From contig JALGQZ010000003.1 of NCBI GenBank assembly GCA_023105745.1, forward strand, positions 79,582,696 to 79,646,695: a stretch of DNA of 64,000 bases, given 5' to 3'. Shown one piece after another: positions 9,161 to 21,239 of the stretch. This stretch comes from Austropuccinia psidii. Lineage: Eukaryota > Basidiomycota > Pucciniomycetes > Pucciniales > Sphaerophragmiaceae. Position 1 is the first letter of the stretch, and the number at the start of each line of letters is the position of its first letter. Made by a program: the position numbers and the translations under genes. Under the pieces are notes generated by a model that worked only from the letters and a program-made list of their open reading frames with translations, searched no databases and was not told the DNA's origin.

Positions 9161-10644
9161 TGTCACAACCATGGCAATTCACCTCCTTGGATCCCCATAT
9201 GGCATATCAAGCCATAGTTCTCTTATGGCCAATTGGCCATATCCATAACAAGTGGCCAATATGGCAACATCATCATCTTATGGACCTTTTATGGCCATTT
9301 GTGTTTTGAAGCCTTCATGGCCCTTCACCTCAATCCAGAACCCATAGCGGCAATTTATGCCCAAATGGGTATTTCTGGTCATTTCCCTCAAAAGCAGGGG
9401 AAATTGCCCAAATGGCTGTTTTTGGCCATTTGGGCTCATAATGCGCATTTGCGCATTCTGCGCACTTTTGCGCATTTGCGCACTTTTTGCGCATTTGCGC
9501 ACTTTTTGCGCATTTGCGCACTTTGACACAAAGTGTCCAAAAGACACTTTCCCGCCTTTTGGGCCAGTTTTTGGCTCAGAACCCAAAAGTGGCCAAAAAC
9601 CCCAAAGGGCCCAAAAACACCTTTCCAAGCTCTAAAGCCATCACATCCATCATTTTCCCCTCTGCCTTTCCATCTCAAGACCTTTGGACGTAATCTTCAT
9701 GCCAATGAACCAATATGCCATAAATGATGTTATATATCATTGTACATCATTTTTCAACAGAAATTCAATGGTGGCAATATCAAATGGTCATTTAAACATT
9801 CCAACATCTCATCACGTCATCAAGGCACCCAATCATTCAGAGGAATCATCAAGGCTCAAGAGCAAGTGTTTCAACGTCAAAGACCAATGACGCCATCAAG
9901 CAGTCATTGGTTATTCTCACTCCAAGTATTCCTTCCAATGGAATACTGTAAATTCATTCTCAAAAGTGTATTCAAGAGGCAGTGCCAAAAGAAGTTGTCA
10001 AGTGTCAAAGCTCCACTCAATCCATCTTGGCAACCATATTCATTTCAATACAGTCTGGATCCACCAAGAACTGTATTTCATTTTCAAGCATGGGAAGTTC
10101 ATTCAACCCAATTCAATTTTAATATTAGCCAGCTGTATCAATTCCCAAAACAATCAATACAGCCTCAAGGATCAATACAGATCAGTTTTCAGCCTGAAGA
10201 ACTCAAGCTCCCAATTTTTCACATATACTGGCTACCCTTTTGACCCTGGGGGGTTTTTCCCCAGTTAATTAATATACTTTGATTTTATTTTATATTTATT
10301 TTCTTTTCATTTTAGTTAAGCAAATACTGATATTATTAAGTCAGTCATTTAGCACCTTTCTCTTTCTCTTTCTTCGCCTGTCAATGGATATTTGGTGATC
10401 ATATCCTTACTAATTCCATTGTTCATTTTTGGCAGGTTGAAACAGTGATTAAGGACTTACTTGGATGGCTCTTTGGCCATTTGGCTTCCTTTTCCTCTTT
10501 GCATCTCATCTTGTACCTGCATATCTTTGAGAGGAATTCATTCTTATTATTTTTATTCTTTATTTCTTTTGGAGTCTTCCAAGTGAGTTCCCTGATTTCT
10601 GAGTTCCAGGCCACTCTTGTATTTCCACTAGAGCCCCTGTGACA
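9161..10644 (+). repeat. 3' LTR of element A
   Basis: 1484 bp, nearly identical to 1132-2614 and with the same ends. It repeats the GCGCA minisatellite (9442-9526, different length) and the promoter block with AGTTAATTAATATA at 10263-10276. TSD AAGTC follows at 10645-10649. Confidence 0.95.
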
Positions 10645-10726
10645 AAGTCCTTATTTTTAATGTATAGTTATATTAAATATTTCTTGTGACCTTTTTGGCT
10701 ATGTGGTCATATCTCAAAGGTTCACA
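10645..10726 (-). repeat. Remaining 5' end of the reverse family-B LTR
   Basis: In reverse complement it reads TGTGAACCTTTGAGATATGA..., the start of the family-B LTR (compare 31562 and 37627). It joins in order with 1-1131 across element A. It abuts the 3' region of element E, so family B inserted into E before A inserted into B. Confidence 0.85.
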
Positions 10727-10794
10727 GTCCTTCTTGTGGTGGGTTGCTTGATTCTGGCCAAGAAGTGTCTAAAAAATTAAAACCAAGCATTTGT

Positions 10795-11267
10795 TGCTCA
10801 CAGAGTGGCCAAGGTAATGTTTTACAACAAGTAGAACCCTCAGGAATGCATACCAGGAGATGGAACTTACTTTTGTAACTTCCACTCCCCACCAAGCACC
10901 ATAAAATTGAAAAGAATTGCCATAAATGACTTTTAAGATGAATTGCCATAAATGACTTCTGAAATAAATTGCCATAAATGACTTTAATGAATGAATGTCT
11001 TTAATCATGATGATTGTTAGAAATTGAAATGATAAATAAGAGAAAATAAATGAAAATAAAGAAAGAAAAATTTGGCCATATCTTGATAAGGTTCAAATCA
11101 AAGGGTATTGGTGTTGTATGCTTCCTGAACCTGTCCAAAGAATTGACAAGTGCTCACAAAGTGGCCAAGGTGATGCTTACAACAACATATGGGTAGAATA
11201 CCCCCTTAAAGGTGCATGCCAGGAGAGGAACTTACTTTCATAACTTCTTCTCCCCACCAAGCACCAT
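10795..11267 (-). repeat. Two structured 3'-untranslated units of element E
   Basis: Units at 11151-11267 and 10795-10902 (minus sense) match those of A at 8368-8741. In both, the start ATGGTGCTTGGTGGGGAG and the end TGGCCACT(T/C)TGTGAGCA are conserved, with GTAAGT in the middle. The intervening and flanking sequence (10727-10794, 10903-11150) is non-coding. Confidence 0.7.
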
Positions 11268-11270
11268 AAA

Positions 11271-12834
11271 TAAAACTCTTGAGGTAATTGGACCAGGCTT
11301 GTCTGGATATAATGAATGGAAATCCTTGACAAGGTCTGGTGAGTTGGTAAGGTTGGAAGCTGGTTCCAAAGTGGTTCTTTCTGGGTCTTCACTGAATCCT
11401 TTCCACTCCACAAGATACCATAATTTGCCTCTTGAGTTTTGAGTCCAGAACCTGAGTCACTTCCCATTCTTCTTGCTCCGCGACTAGAATTGGTGGTGGT
11501 GGCAATTGATGTTGATTTGGGATAGTTGAATGCTTAACTGGTGCTAATGAGGACACATGAAAGACAGGGTGAACTGACTTCTATTGCTGAGGCAACTTGA
11601 GGTGATATGCATGGCTGCCAATCTTCTTCAGAACTTCAAAAGGTCCCAACCATCTTTCTGATAATTTCTTGGTGGGTCTTGTTGTCTTGATGTTCTTGGA
11701 AGCTAGCCATACTTTGTCCCCAGGTTGGAAATCAGGTGGAATTGTCCTATTTCTATCTGCATACTTCTTGAATCTCCTTATTGCTGACTCTAATTCTTCT
11801 TTGACAACTTGCTGTACTGATTAGAGTTTTGTTGATAACTTTCCAGCCGGTGAATCTTGAGAAATATGGATTGAGTCAAAGCTTGGATTTCTTCCATAAA
11901 TGGTGAAAAAAGTTGATTGCTTGGTTGATGAATGTTCCGCATTATTATAGGCAAATTCAGCCAGAGGGATCCAGGTGTACCAGTCATCTTGATGATAGCT
12001 GACATACATCCAAAGGTACTGTTCTATTATCAAGTTTACCCTCTCTGCCTGTCCATCTGTTTCAGGGTGAAAAGCAGTTGAAAGATATCTTGATATCTTG
12101 AGCTGCTGACATAATTGAGTCCAAAATGACGAAACAAATAAATATCCTCTATCACTGACAATATTGACTGGAAGGGCGTTCTTGGAAAACACATGACTAA
12201 TGAAAATTTGAGCTAAGTCCAGAGCAGTGATTGTTCCATAAGCTGGAATGAAGATTTCCATTTTTGAGAACCTGTCCACAACTACTAGAATTGAGTCAAA
12301 GTTTTTTGACAAGGGCAATTGAGTGATAAAGTCCATTGATAATTATTTCCAAGGACCAGACGGAATTGAAAGAGGCTTGAGTAATCCAAACTTCTTGTTA
12401 TGAATGTTCTTGTTTCTTGAACATTGCTGACATGAGGACACATAGTCCTTGATGAATTTATTCATGCCAGCCCACTAGAAATCCCTCTTGATGAGCTTGA
12501 GGATCTTTTCCTGGCCAATCTGGCCAGCCAATGGTGAGTCATGACGCTTTTGAAGAATATTGAGTTGAAGTTCTTCATTGCTTGGGATTACCACTCTATC
12601 TTTGAATAATAATAACTTTCCTTGAGGTTCAAGAGAATAATCTGGAACTGATTCACCACTTGCTAGTTGCTTGAGTATTTCTTTATATTCTTTGTCTTGC
12701 CATACTTTTTTTTGAATCTTGTCCACTAAATCTGAGAAAATCTCCACTTTTATTGCGAGGAATCTTGACTCTTGAATTCCATCTTGCTTAAGTACTTGAT
12801 GAAAATTTTGAGGATTCTTGCTGATGAAGTCCAC
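11271..12834 (-). pseudogene. pol: Integrase and chromodomain, element E (broken)
   Basis: The minus-strand frame has integrase N-terminal sequence (12834 to about 12480: RHDSPLAGQIGQEKILKLIKRDF), then the catalytic core 12336-11821 (MDFITQLPLS, VSDRGYLF, FHPETDGQAERVN), SH3-like tail and chromodomain (VEWKGF region near 11400). In-frame stops occur after the zinc-binding region (near 12475), just before MDF (12337), and near 11820. A frameshift separates the chromodomain. DDE residues are still present. Confidence 0.8.
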
Positions 12835-13925
12835 CCCCTCTCTTGGTACACGTCGTCCCGACGTGACAAGGCATCTGGTAAATTGGCCAGGCTGCCTGGG
12901 CGGTAAGTGATAGTGAAATGAAATTCTGAAAGAAATTCAGCCCAACGGGCCTGACGACAAGTAAGAACTTTGGACGACATGAAATACTGCAAGGAAGTGT
13001 GGTCTGTCAAGACCTCAAAAGAATTGGAAAGAGAAAGAAGAAATTCTCTCCAGCGCTTGAGAGCCCAAACTATGCCAAGGAGTTCCTTGTCATGAATTTC
13101 ATAGTTCAGATCAGCTGGAAGGTTGCGGCTATCATATGCAATGGGGTGCTCTCCTGAGTCATTCACCTGACTCAGTACGGCACCCAATGCATAATCAGAA
13201 GCATCAGTTTCTACAATAGTAGGTAGAGATGGATTGAAATGGGATAAGATAGGAGCAGAGGTGAAAGCTTCTTTGAGTGCTTGAAACTGACTAAGAGCTT
13301 CCTCATCGAAGATGAAAGGAGAATCTTTTTCAAGGAGGGAAGTGAGAGAAGTGATTTTTTTTGGACTAATTTTTAATGAAACAACAATAAAAATTGGCAA
13401 AGCCAAGAAAGGATTGAAGTGCTTTGATGTTTCTGGGCTGAGGCCAATCAAGGATCTGCTGAACTTTTGAAGAATCCATCTTGGGCCATCACTTGAAACA
13501 ACATAGCCCAAGTATTCCACACTTGAGGCATGGAATACACACTTGGAGCCTTTGGCAAATAAATTATTTTCTCTGAGTCTTTGGAGGACAGAGGTCACAT
13601 GTTTGACATGCTCTTCCTCAGAGCTTGAGATTACAATAATATCATCTAGATAAACCACAACAAACACATCCACCACGCAAATCTATCTTGGAGAAGATAG
13701 TGGAACTGTTGAATACGGTAAGGAGCTGGTTCATAGGAGGAACAGGGTATCTGTTATTCCTAGTGACAGCATTGAGTTTGCGATAGTCAACACACAAACG
13801 AAGACCTCCATCCTTTTTTTTGACAAAAAGGACATGTGCTCCTGTTGAAGAGGACCTTGGTCTAATGAAACCTTTCTCTACATTCTCTGAAATGTAGGCC
13901 CATAGTGTTTCTTACTCTTGATTTG
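12835..13925 (-). pseudogene. pol: RT and RNase H of element E with internal RT deletion
   Basis: Minus strand. RT begins near 13925 ([22 protein letters not shown]) and runs to FSKIDLRG. It then jumps near 13676 straight to [13 protein letters not shown]. The ~165 bp coding for the segment that includes MPFGLTN in F (46348-46511) is missing. The YLDD motif itself survives. RNase H (DYALGAVLSQVNDS, ELLGIVWALKRW, LTDHTSLQYF) follows to about 12850. The deletion removes part of fingers and palm, so RT is dead. Confidence 0.8.
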
Positions 13926-14761
13926 ATAAGGAGTAGATAACACCAATTGGAGGTAGAAGACCCTCCAATTCAATATGGTGATCACAGGCACGGTGTGGAG
14001 GAAGTTTCTCTGCTTTCACCTTGGAGAATACATCCAAATATTGTTGATAAGCAGGAGGGACAACATTCAACACAGTTTCAATTTCTTTTGGCTCTTTCTC
14101 ATCATCCCACTGCTCCTCCAGGGATGCATGAAAAGATTAGGGAGGAAGGTCCATATCCCCTTGAAAGAGATGAAGTGAAGATATAGCAACATCTTCTCCA
14201 ACATCTTTTATCTTTTTGAAGACTTCATCTCTTAATGGAATTAATGACTGAGAGGGATTGATGGAAGGGATATGGAAAGAAGAAGGAAGGGAAGATGTCT
14301 TGAGCTCACTTGCCAGAGAAACACTGTTGACAGCAGTGGCAAAGCTATTACTAGGAGAAGGAATAATACCACTAGATTCCTTATGATTAGAATCATAGGT
14401 GATCAATCCATTTTTCCGATCAATAATGGGATTAAAATGGTAAAGGAAATCATAGCCCAATATCGGGTCTTCTCCCTTGGGTGAATCTATGATAAAGAAG
14501 TCCCATTCAAAGCTTGGGAAGGAGGGCAAGTCAACTACTCACTTGGTATAATGAGTGATGAACAAGGCAGGGGATTCATTAGAATCCAGAATGAAAAGAG
14601 GAATCTTTTCAGGGAGCTCTGACAGAGTCAATGAGTACTTGAGAACAAAATTCTTTGCAATAAAAGTGTTTGTAGCACCAGAATCAATGAGAATTCTATA
14701 AAAAGTATCAGAGATAGAAGAAAAAATAAGAAACTTTAAAGATTTCTTGACACTAGTATTC
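13926..14761 (-). pseudogene. pol: Protease and linker of element E, cut by solo LTR H2
   Basis: Minus strand. The retropepsin motif DSGATN is at about 14671-14685, followed by FIAKNF and later DPILGYDFL (the C-terminal hydrophobic-Gly motif). A stop replaces a Met codon before VDLPSF (near 14537), and another lies at the RT boundary near 13915. Solo LTR H2 enters upstream of the active site at 14761/16200. The uninterrupted form is in F near 47590. Confidence 0.82.
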
Positions 14762-16199
14762 TGTCAGGCTGAGTCTATATTGAAGGGGTAATAAGAGTAT
14801 TTACCACTAGAATTATGGCTGTGACACGTAGACAATTAATTTAAAATAGGAGTTTTTGATTCAAAAGATGATTTATAATATAATTAAGGGGTTCTACTAT
14901 TGAAAAATAGTGGTGGTGAGCCCTATTGAGAACCCAGGGTGCAATCTTACCAGTTGGGTTACTATAATAAGAGTAACAATAATTAAATATTTAATTATAC
15001 CTGTTTATTACCCAAGAGTAAAACTGTTTTTGACAGTTTACTACGTAGGGTATTCAAGAGCAGGATGGGGAGACAAATTCTGGCTGTGAGAAGCCTGCTT
15101 TTTATCCTGAAATGGGGTGGAAAGGGTGCTAGACCTTTCCACGTAGAGGAAGTGAAGATTTTTTCACTTTTCAGTACTGGCTTGTGGTTTGCAAACAGCC
15201 TGTATAACCTGTATTGGGCTCAGATGTGGTTTTGAAACCACATCTGGGCAGTTTTCACCAATACAGGGTGAAAATTTTCATCTGGGGACCTCATAGCCTG
15301 ATTCTGACGTGTATGACACGTAGAATGCTGTACAGAAGCTGTATGGGACCCCAGTATTGACTGAAATATGAGGTATTGAAGTAAAAACATGCCTCTTCGT
15401 CTATTTCACACCTCATATTCATAATTATGGGATATTATCCCATGGTAAGGCTGTATATGACAGCAGGTGGGATTTTGACCTTAAAACAGCCATAACTTTG
15501 TCAATTCTTGAGATATCTACCTCAAAATTGGTTCGGTGTATAGCCCTGTATGGGCTCTACACAATGGTACCTCATTTGGTATAGGTATCATTAAATATGG
15601 CAACGTTATCCCATGTACAAGGTTTTTGTACATTTGCGTGTTTTGAGCAAAAAGCTGTGTTGAGCTTGTTGCCCCATACCTTCTGCAGTAGTTGAGGTAT
15701 TGGGAAGTGGATGGCACCATCAGATAGCCCTGATTGTGCTCTTTCCAAAGAGACCCCAATTCAGGTATCCCGCACTAAAACTGTAGAAGTTAGATGAGAG
15801 GTGAATGTTTTGTTCACCCCTATTTGGCCTGAAATTGACCATAACTCCAGTAATATTGGTGCTGGCTCAGTTTGGCTGGTACCATTGGATAGCCATGGCC
15901 TAGAGGTTCATTATGAGTACCCATTTGATGGGGTTAAGCCTCCCCTTCTAGATTTTAGATGAGAGGTGAAAATTAAGGTTTATGCTCAGCAATAACTTTG
16001 AGCAGGAATAACTTTGTTATTTCTAGTCCTATGGTAATGGGACTTATATTTTCAGGAAGAGGTGAGTTTCCTCTTTCTTTTGATACCTTTTGAGCTGATT
16101 TGGCTCAGCTCCATGTTTTGGTGGTATCTTGGCTATACCATTGGTTTATGGTATTTTGGCTGTCATCCTTGTGCTTTGGTTTTGAGTCACAGGCTGACA
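14762..16199. mobile_element. Solo LTR H2 (TSD TATTC)
   Basis: 1438 bp, beginning TGTCAGGCTG and ending CAGGCTGACA, with a 6-bp inverted repeat TGTCAG/CTGACA. Perfect 5-bp duplications TATTC lie at 14757-14761 and 16200-16204. It is closely related along its whole length to H1 at 40842-42270. No protein is encoded. Orientation of the parent element is unknown. It interrupts the protease of E. Confidence 0.93.
14889..14935 (+). ncRNA. Nested-hairpin motif in LTR H2 (possible structured RNA)
   Basis: Outer stem GGGTTCT/AGAACCC (14889-14895 with 14929-14935) encloses the inner hairpin ACTATT/AATAGT, followed by GTGGTGAG. Copies at 40958-41005 and 33981-34027 have GGGCTTT/AAAGCCC instead, so both arms changed together. 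I cannot match it to a known ribozyme or RNA family. Confidence 0.5.
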
Positions 16200-17630
16200 T
16201 ATTCAGAGTGCACAATTGTTCTCTTGAAGGAAATAAGTGAGAACCATTGAACACATCATGATCCCCACTCAGGATTTTCCATGCTTGCTAGGGAAGCCTC
16301 TTGATGATGACCCAGGCTTGTTCTGAGGTCTCTTGAAGCATTTTTCAATTGGGTGCTTTCCACCACAATAAGTACACAACCCCTCTTTAATCCTCCTCTC
16401 CTTTTTAGAACCAATCAATTTATTGTCCTTATTGAGGAGAGCAGCATGAGGCTTGTCCTTTGAAGATTGAAACTGCTTGCCCTTCTTGTTCTTCTCCTGG
16501 TGAGGTGTCTTTGAAGATGAGTTTTGAGGAGGCCTAGATTGATTGGATCCATTGACTGGAGGCTTCTTTTCTTGATTTCAACCCTTTTCTTTTTGCCTCT
16601 CATGATATCTTGTGTCTCATTCTAAAGTGAAATCCATAAGTTCTTGAAGAGTATCAAAGGTTCCAGGGTGAGAAGCCAACTGATCCAATAATCGTGATGC
16701 AAATCCTTCTCTGTAAACATGGATATAAGCTCTTTCCCCCCATTCTCCAATTCTTGACATTAAGCTTCTGAAATCTGCAATGTACAAAGAAACATGACCA
16801 CTCACCTTCATCCTCAAATTGTCCAACTCTTGTTCAGCTTTCCTGACTTCATTGGGGTCACCAAACAGAGTGAATAATTGAGATTCAAATAATGGCCAAT
16901 TATTGAGGATGTAGGAGGTGTCTTCATTGGAAATATTTGAGAGATATGGTTTAATCCACTTCCCAGCTCTACCAGTGAAAAAAGAAGTTGAGTAAAGAAC
17001 TTTCTTCCTGTCACAGAAGAAATTTGCTGGATTATTACGGAAGATTAATTGACAGGATTGGAAAAATCCTCTCAATTTATGAGCTTGAGTAACATCCAAA
17101 TAATCAGGTGCCTTCATGGATGGAGTCTTGAAAGCAGGGGCTTTGGAATTTCCCCTGGGAGCAACTGCTTGAGTGAGTTACCCCATGAATTGAGTCATCT
17201 GATCCATCATCTTGAGGAGATTTGGATCAGCTTTAGAGACAAGATGTTGACTAGAAAGGGCTAGATTAGAACCCTGAGGCACCTTTGGAGCATTTTCCAA
17301 GGCATCTGCCACTTCAGTTTCCCCAGAATCTTCCTCTTCCACAGACTCTTCCCCCTCTTCCTCTTCAACTTCCACTAATCTTGCTCTTGCACCTTCAGAC
17401 ATGCCAGGGTAGCCACCCAAAAATCCAGAAAAGGATCTTGATCTTCTAGATTTCATTCCACCTCTTTTTGTGGGTGCTTCTCCTTCCATTGGTGGTCCTC
17501 TGTCCAAATTTGCACTCTGTTGATGAACTGATGGTGTGCGGTCATAAGGAGCCCTTGTTGTAGGAGTAAGAACAGCTGGAATTTTTTGGGATCTAGTGTT
17601 CTTTCCTGGGGGACTATGCTGAACTGGCAT
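16200..17630 (-). pseudogene. gag: gag of element E (decayed)
   Basis: The start ATG is 17628-17630 (MPVQHSPPGKNTRS). The acidic region (EEEEGEESVEEEDSGE) gives way to a stop TAA at 17178-17180. The Gag core follows (MKAPDYLDVTQAHKL, FTLFGDPNEVRKAEQELDNLRM, LYIADFRSL) with a stop TGA at 16617-16619 and another shortly after. The zinc knuckle CTYCGGKHPIEKC lies near 16339-16379. Relative to A and F the frame is otherwise kept. The gag end has GGAAAA preceded by T, so the frameshift heptamer of A and F is lost. Confidence 0.82.
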
Positions 17631-18345
17631 TATGAACAGAAGTTGAGTAAAAGAAACTTGATGGTATTGAGAACAGAAATCAAAACTTGGCCAAATCAAT
17701 CACAATAAAATCTTGATGATTCTTGAGGAATCAACTGAATTCTTGAGGTGAAATCAACTTCAATCAACAATCAATCAATTCAATCAAAAATCAACAATAA
17801 ATCAAATTAAAAACAAATATCAATAATCTTGAGTAAATCAACAATCAACTAATAAATCAGTGTCTTCAATATGAATCACGGTCTTGAGGAATCAATCAAT
17901 CAATTCAAAATCTTCAGAAATCAATTCAAATATCTTGATGAGTCAAATCAATCAATAATCAAAATCAATTCTTGAGGATCAATAAAATATCTTGAGAATT
18001 CAAAGTCAATCAATCCAATCCCAATGAAAAATCCTGAATCGCTGAATCAATAAACCCAATGAATCCCAATGAATAATCCAATCAATTAAACCAATCAATA
18101 ATTCCTCAAAGAACCTGAAAAAGAACACAGAAAAAAATTGATTTGATAAAATGAATGAAGTGAATGAAATGGTCAGCAATGATTAAGAAAGAAGAAAAAT
18201 CAATTTCATATGAATGAAATGAATGAGATGAAATTGATGAGAGAGAAAAATCATAATCAATAAAGCTCATTTAATCATAAAAGAGATCATAATTGATGAA
18301 TGAGAGATATGAATATAAATGAATGAAAAGAAAGAATCAAATATG
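17631..18345 (-). other. AT-rich untranslated leader of element E
   Basis: Non-coding, dominated by AATCAATC/CAATCAAT words (TTGATT in element sense), like the leaders of A and F. Nothing else was recognised. Confidence 0.7.
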
Positions 18346-18359
18346 AGTGAATTAATTTA
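18346..18359 (-). other. Self-priming primer-binding site of element E
   Basis: In element sense it is TAAATTAATTCACT, directly inside the 5' LTR. It pairs with the predicted transcript start AGTTAATTAATTTA (plus-strand 18721-18734) with one mismatch. Compared with A, both partners changed from ATATA to ATTTA, which supports real pairing. Confidence 0.65.
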
Positions 18360-18360
18360 A

Positions 18361-18913
18361 TGTCACAGGGGCTCTTCAAAGTGAAGAGGGCCTGGCACTC
18401 AGTAAACTTGGACTCACTTATGGAGGGCTCAAAGATATGGTAAGGAAGGATACACTTAAGAGTGTTAAAGATGAATTACTGAAAGAATGAATATAAGAAT
18501 CTGCAAAAAAAGAATACGAATAAAGAATAGAAGAGCCAACCACAAACAAGTCCAAGTCCACTGTTTCAACCTGTCAGAATGGAAAGAGAAGGGTTAATAA
18601 GGATATGGCCACCCAGCTCATACTGTATAGGCAAAGAGAGAAATGCAAAGACTAACTTGAAATCAAATAATTATAATACCCAAAATAATGATAAGAATAA
18701 TTATAAAATAATAAATAAACTAAATTAATTAACTGGGGAAAAGTCCCCAGGGGGGAGAAAGAGGGGCTGGTATATGTGAGAATCACCAGCCCTGATCCAG
18801 AGGAAGAATTTTCATGAGAATTATTGATGATTAAATTGAGTCTGGCCAATACAGGTCCTGTACAGCTGTACAGAACCTGTACAAAAGGTGTGGTTGATTT
18901 GAGTGATCATACA
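18361..18913 (-). repeat. 5' LTR of element E (family D), part 1
   Basis: It begins (plus strand) TGTCACAGGGGCTC and matches the LTR of G at 59308 onwards. It carries the hairpin CTGGGG/CCCCAG beside the transcript-start 14-mer at 18721-18734. It is interrupted at 18913 by element C and resumes at 29906. Confidence 0.9.
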
Positions 18914-21103
18914 TGTAAGGTTTGTCTATGAAACTCTTGATAATAGTAACAATATCAAGAGTACTATGACTGTCCTCAGTAGAAAAATATAATATAATGA
19001 AATATTATAACCACAAATTTAAATATAATTATTAAAAATAATTATATAAAAAATAAATTTAATTATTATTATAATAATATAATAATAAAAAAAAATATAA
19101 TAATTATAATAAATTATAATTATTCTATTATTGTTATAGTCACTGACAGTTATAACAATAAGAAGTGTAAAGCTCTTAATGAGACAATTACACGTGGAAA
19201 ATAAGAATATTAACCACTTATAAATAATATAAATATTATTTATAAAAAGAATTAATCACACACTGTGCAGAAATAATTCTTCATAGAATAAAATTCTATA
19301 TAAAAAAACTAATAATAGATAAAAAAAATATAGAACTTTAAAGAAAACTTACTTATAATATTTATTTAATACAACAAGTTATAAAACAACAGTTATTATA
19401 TTAAATAATGATTATAAGTTAAAAACACGCCAAAAATCAATAAAATCAAAGATAAAACAACTTTTTATACTAAAATTTATGATTAAAGGGTTTTTAAGAG
19501 GAATTTGTGGATTTTAAAAGATATTTAAGATGATAATTTTATATAATAAAAGTTATTATAGATGATTACAACAATAATCTGAATTCTATGACTTCAATTC
19601 TTTAATTTAATAAATAAAGAATAAAAATAACTTAAGAATTACTTTTAATAATAAGATTTTATATTTAATAAAACTTTACCTGTTTAAATGTCTAATATGA
19701 TTGGATTGATTATGAATAATGGACAAAAACAGTGATGAAAAGACTCTTTTTATGTCTACAGAGCAGCTCTCATGATTCATAATGGATGTAGAGGGCGTGC
19801 TCAGGTAAAAACTGAAAAACCATGCTTAAAAATTAAGTTCTTAACTTAAGGCAACTTATTTTTACTTCCAATTTAAAGTTACCAGTGTTATTCTTAACTC
19901 CAAGTAACTTTAATCCTCATTTAGTTTAATTATTTTAAGTTTTAATATAAAATAAGTTTATTTATATTAACGTTCATCACATGAACAACATAAAATCAGA
20001 GTTTCAGGCAGAAATCTCTTAAACTGAATTTTTAATTAATTTTTAAAGAAATCATAATTTTCTTTAAGCTTAATTAAAAAAGTTATTTTCCAGGCTAATT
20101 ACCCAGGAAACTTATTAATAAAACATACTTAAAATTTAATTTATATATTGATAATATTAAATTCTAAGCTGTGTGAAATTTTCAAGCAAATCCATTAAGA
20201 TTTGGATTTTTAATGAATTTTTGAAGTTATTGCTATTTTTCCACGTAAAATCACAATACACACAAAACCTTAAGTTTTGATAAGGTTTTGATGATTGAAA
20301 CCTTAAAGTTTTAAGCTTATTTAAGCTTTTTAAGCTTGATTAAGCTTTGACAGTTCTTAAAACCTTGATTCCAATCCTGCTTATTGGGATTTACCCTCTT
20401 GGCAGCTTGAAATTCTTATCCAATTTAGGATAAAATCAGTTTAAACCTTAAGGTTGGATCAAAGTCTAATCTTAAAGTTTAAATAAGGTTGAAAATCCTC
20501 CAATACAGGTGGACAACCTTAATTGAATCATTGCAGATCCAAAAAGTTGGGTACCCCAGCTCTATTTGGTCTTTTTCCTTTGTCCCACCTTTTTGCGTGG
20601 ATTTTGCCCTTTTATTTATTTAAAGCCATACTATGGCCTTAAACCCTTTTAAATTGAGCTCACGCAGGATTTACATTCTGTATGGCAAATCCTTAGCCAA
20701 TTCAGTAAATATACACCACACCTCAATTTTAACTAAAATTTTGGTAAAGTTGCATAAACCTTATGTAACTTTAAATTTAAGCTTAATTAAGCTTAAATTT
20801 AACAATTTTAAAAAAATGTTAAAAAAGTTACATTAGTACTGTGAGATTCTTAAATCTTCTAATAACACAAGAAATAAGTGTTTTTGGGTATAACACCCTA
20901 TGGGTGTACCCTAGGTTATTTTTGGTGTAGAATCCAAAAATGACATAATAATTATAACTTTGTTTATCCAAAAAAAAGTTATACTTATTTTTTATTATTT
21001 TTTATTTTAAATTCAACTAAAAAGTCTGTTTAAGACAAATTTAATTGTTTATAAAATCATTTGTGGCCTTATGGGTATGTTAAACATACCTCACAGGCTC
21101 ACA
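18914..21103 (-). repeat. 3' LTR of element C
   Basis: 2190 bp. In element sense it begins TGTGAGCCTGTGAGGTATG and ends AAACCTTACA. It is very AT-rich, especially 19000-19700. It is related to the family-B LTRs and to solo LTR L. A small open frame at 20633-20836 also occurs in the other LTR, but looks fortuitous. Confidence 0.95.
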
Positions 21104-21119
21104 TTCCCTACCACCAAAA
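21104..21119 (-). other. Polypurine tract of element C
   Basis: In element sense TTTTGGTGGTAGGGAA directly precedes the 3' LTR. The identical tract is in B at 37613-37626. Confidence 0.75.
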
Positions 21120-21239
21120 AAAAAATCGTACCACAATTTTCTTTCGTAGTATACCCCCAAGTTATTTGGGGGGGTATAATCCACTGTCCAACCTCTCTAC
21201 TTATACTGTTCAAGTATGTAAAGCACACAATTCAAACTT

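Larger units (their letters stand above)
1132..10644 (+). mobile_element. Element A: complete chromodomain Ty3/gypsy LTR retrotransposon, coding region decayed
   Basis: It is bounded by two long direct LTRs beginning TGTCAC and ending GTGACA. A perfect 5-bp target-site duplication AAGTC flanks it (1127-1131 and 10645-10649). The order inside is self-priming site, leader, gag, protease, RT, RNase H, integrase, chromodomain, a 3' untranslated repeat region, polypurine tract and 3' LTR, as in fungal chromoviruses of the Tf1/sushi type. It sits inside a reverse family-B LTR. The LTRs differ at only about 40 of ~1480 positions by rough hand count, so insertion was fairly recent. Yet pol carries four in-frame stops, a frameshift and a lost RT aspartate, so this copy cannot be autonomous. 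Confidence 0.95.

Noticed and set aside
20633..20836. 67-codon ORF present in both LTRs of C (also 29435-29638)
   Set aside because: Conservation follows from LTR identity, the composition is AT-driven, and no domain is visible.
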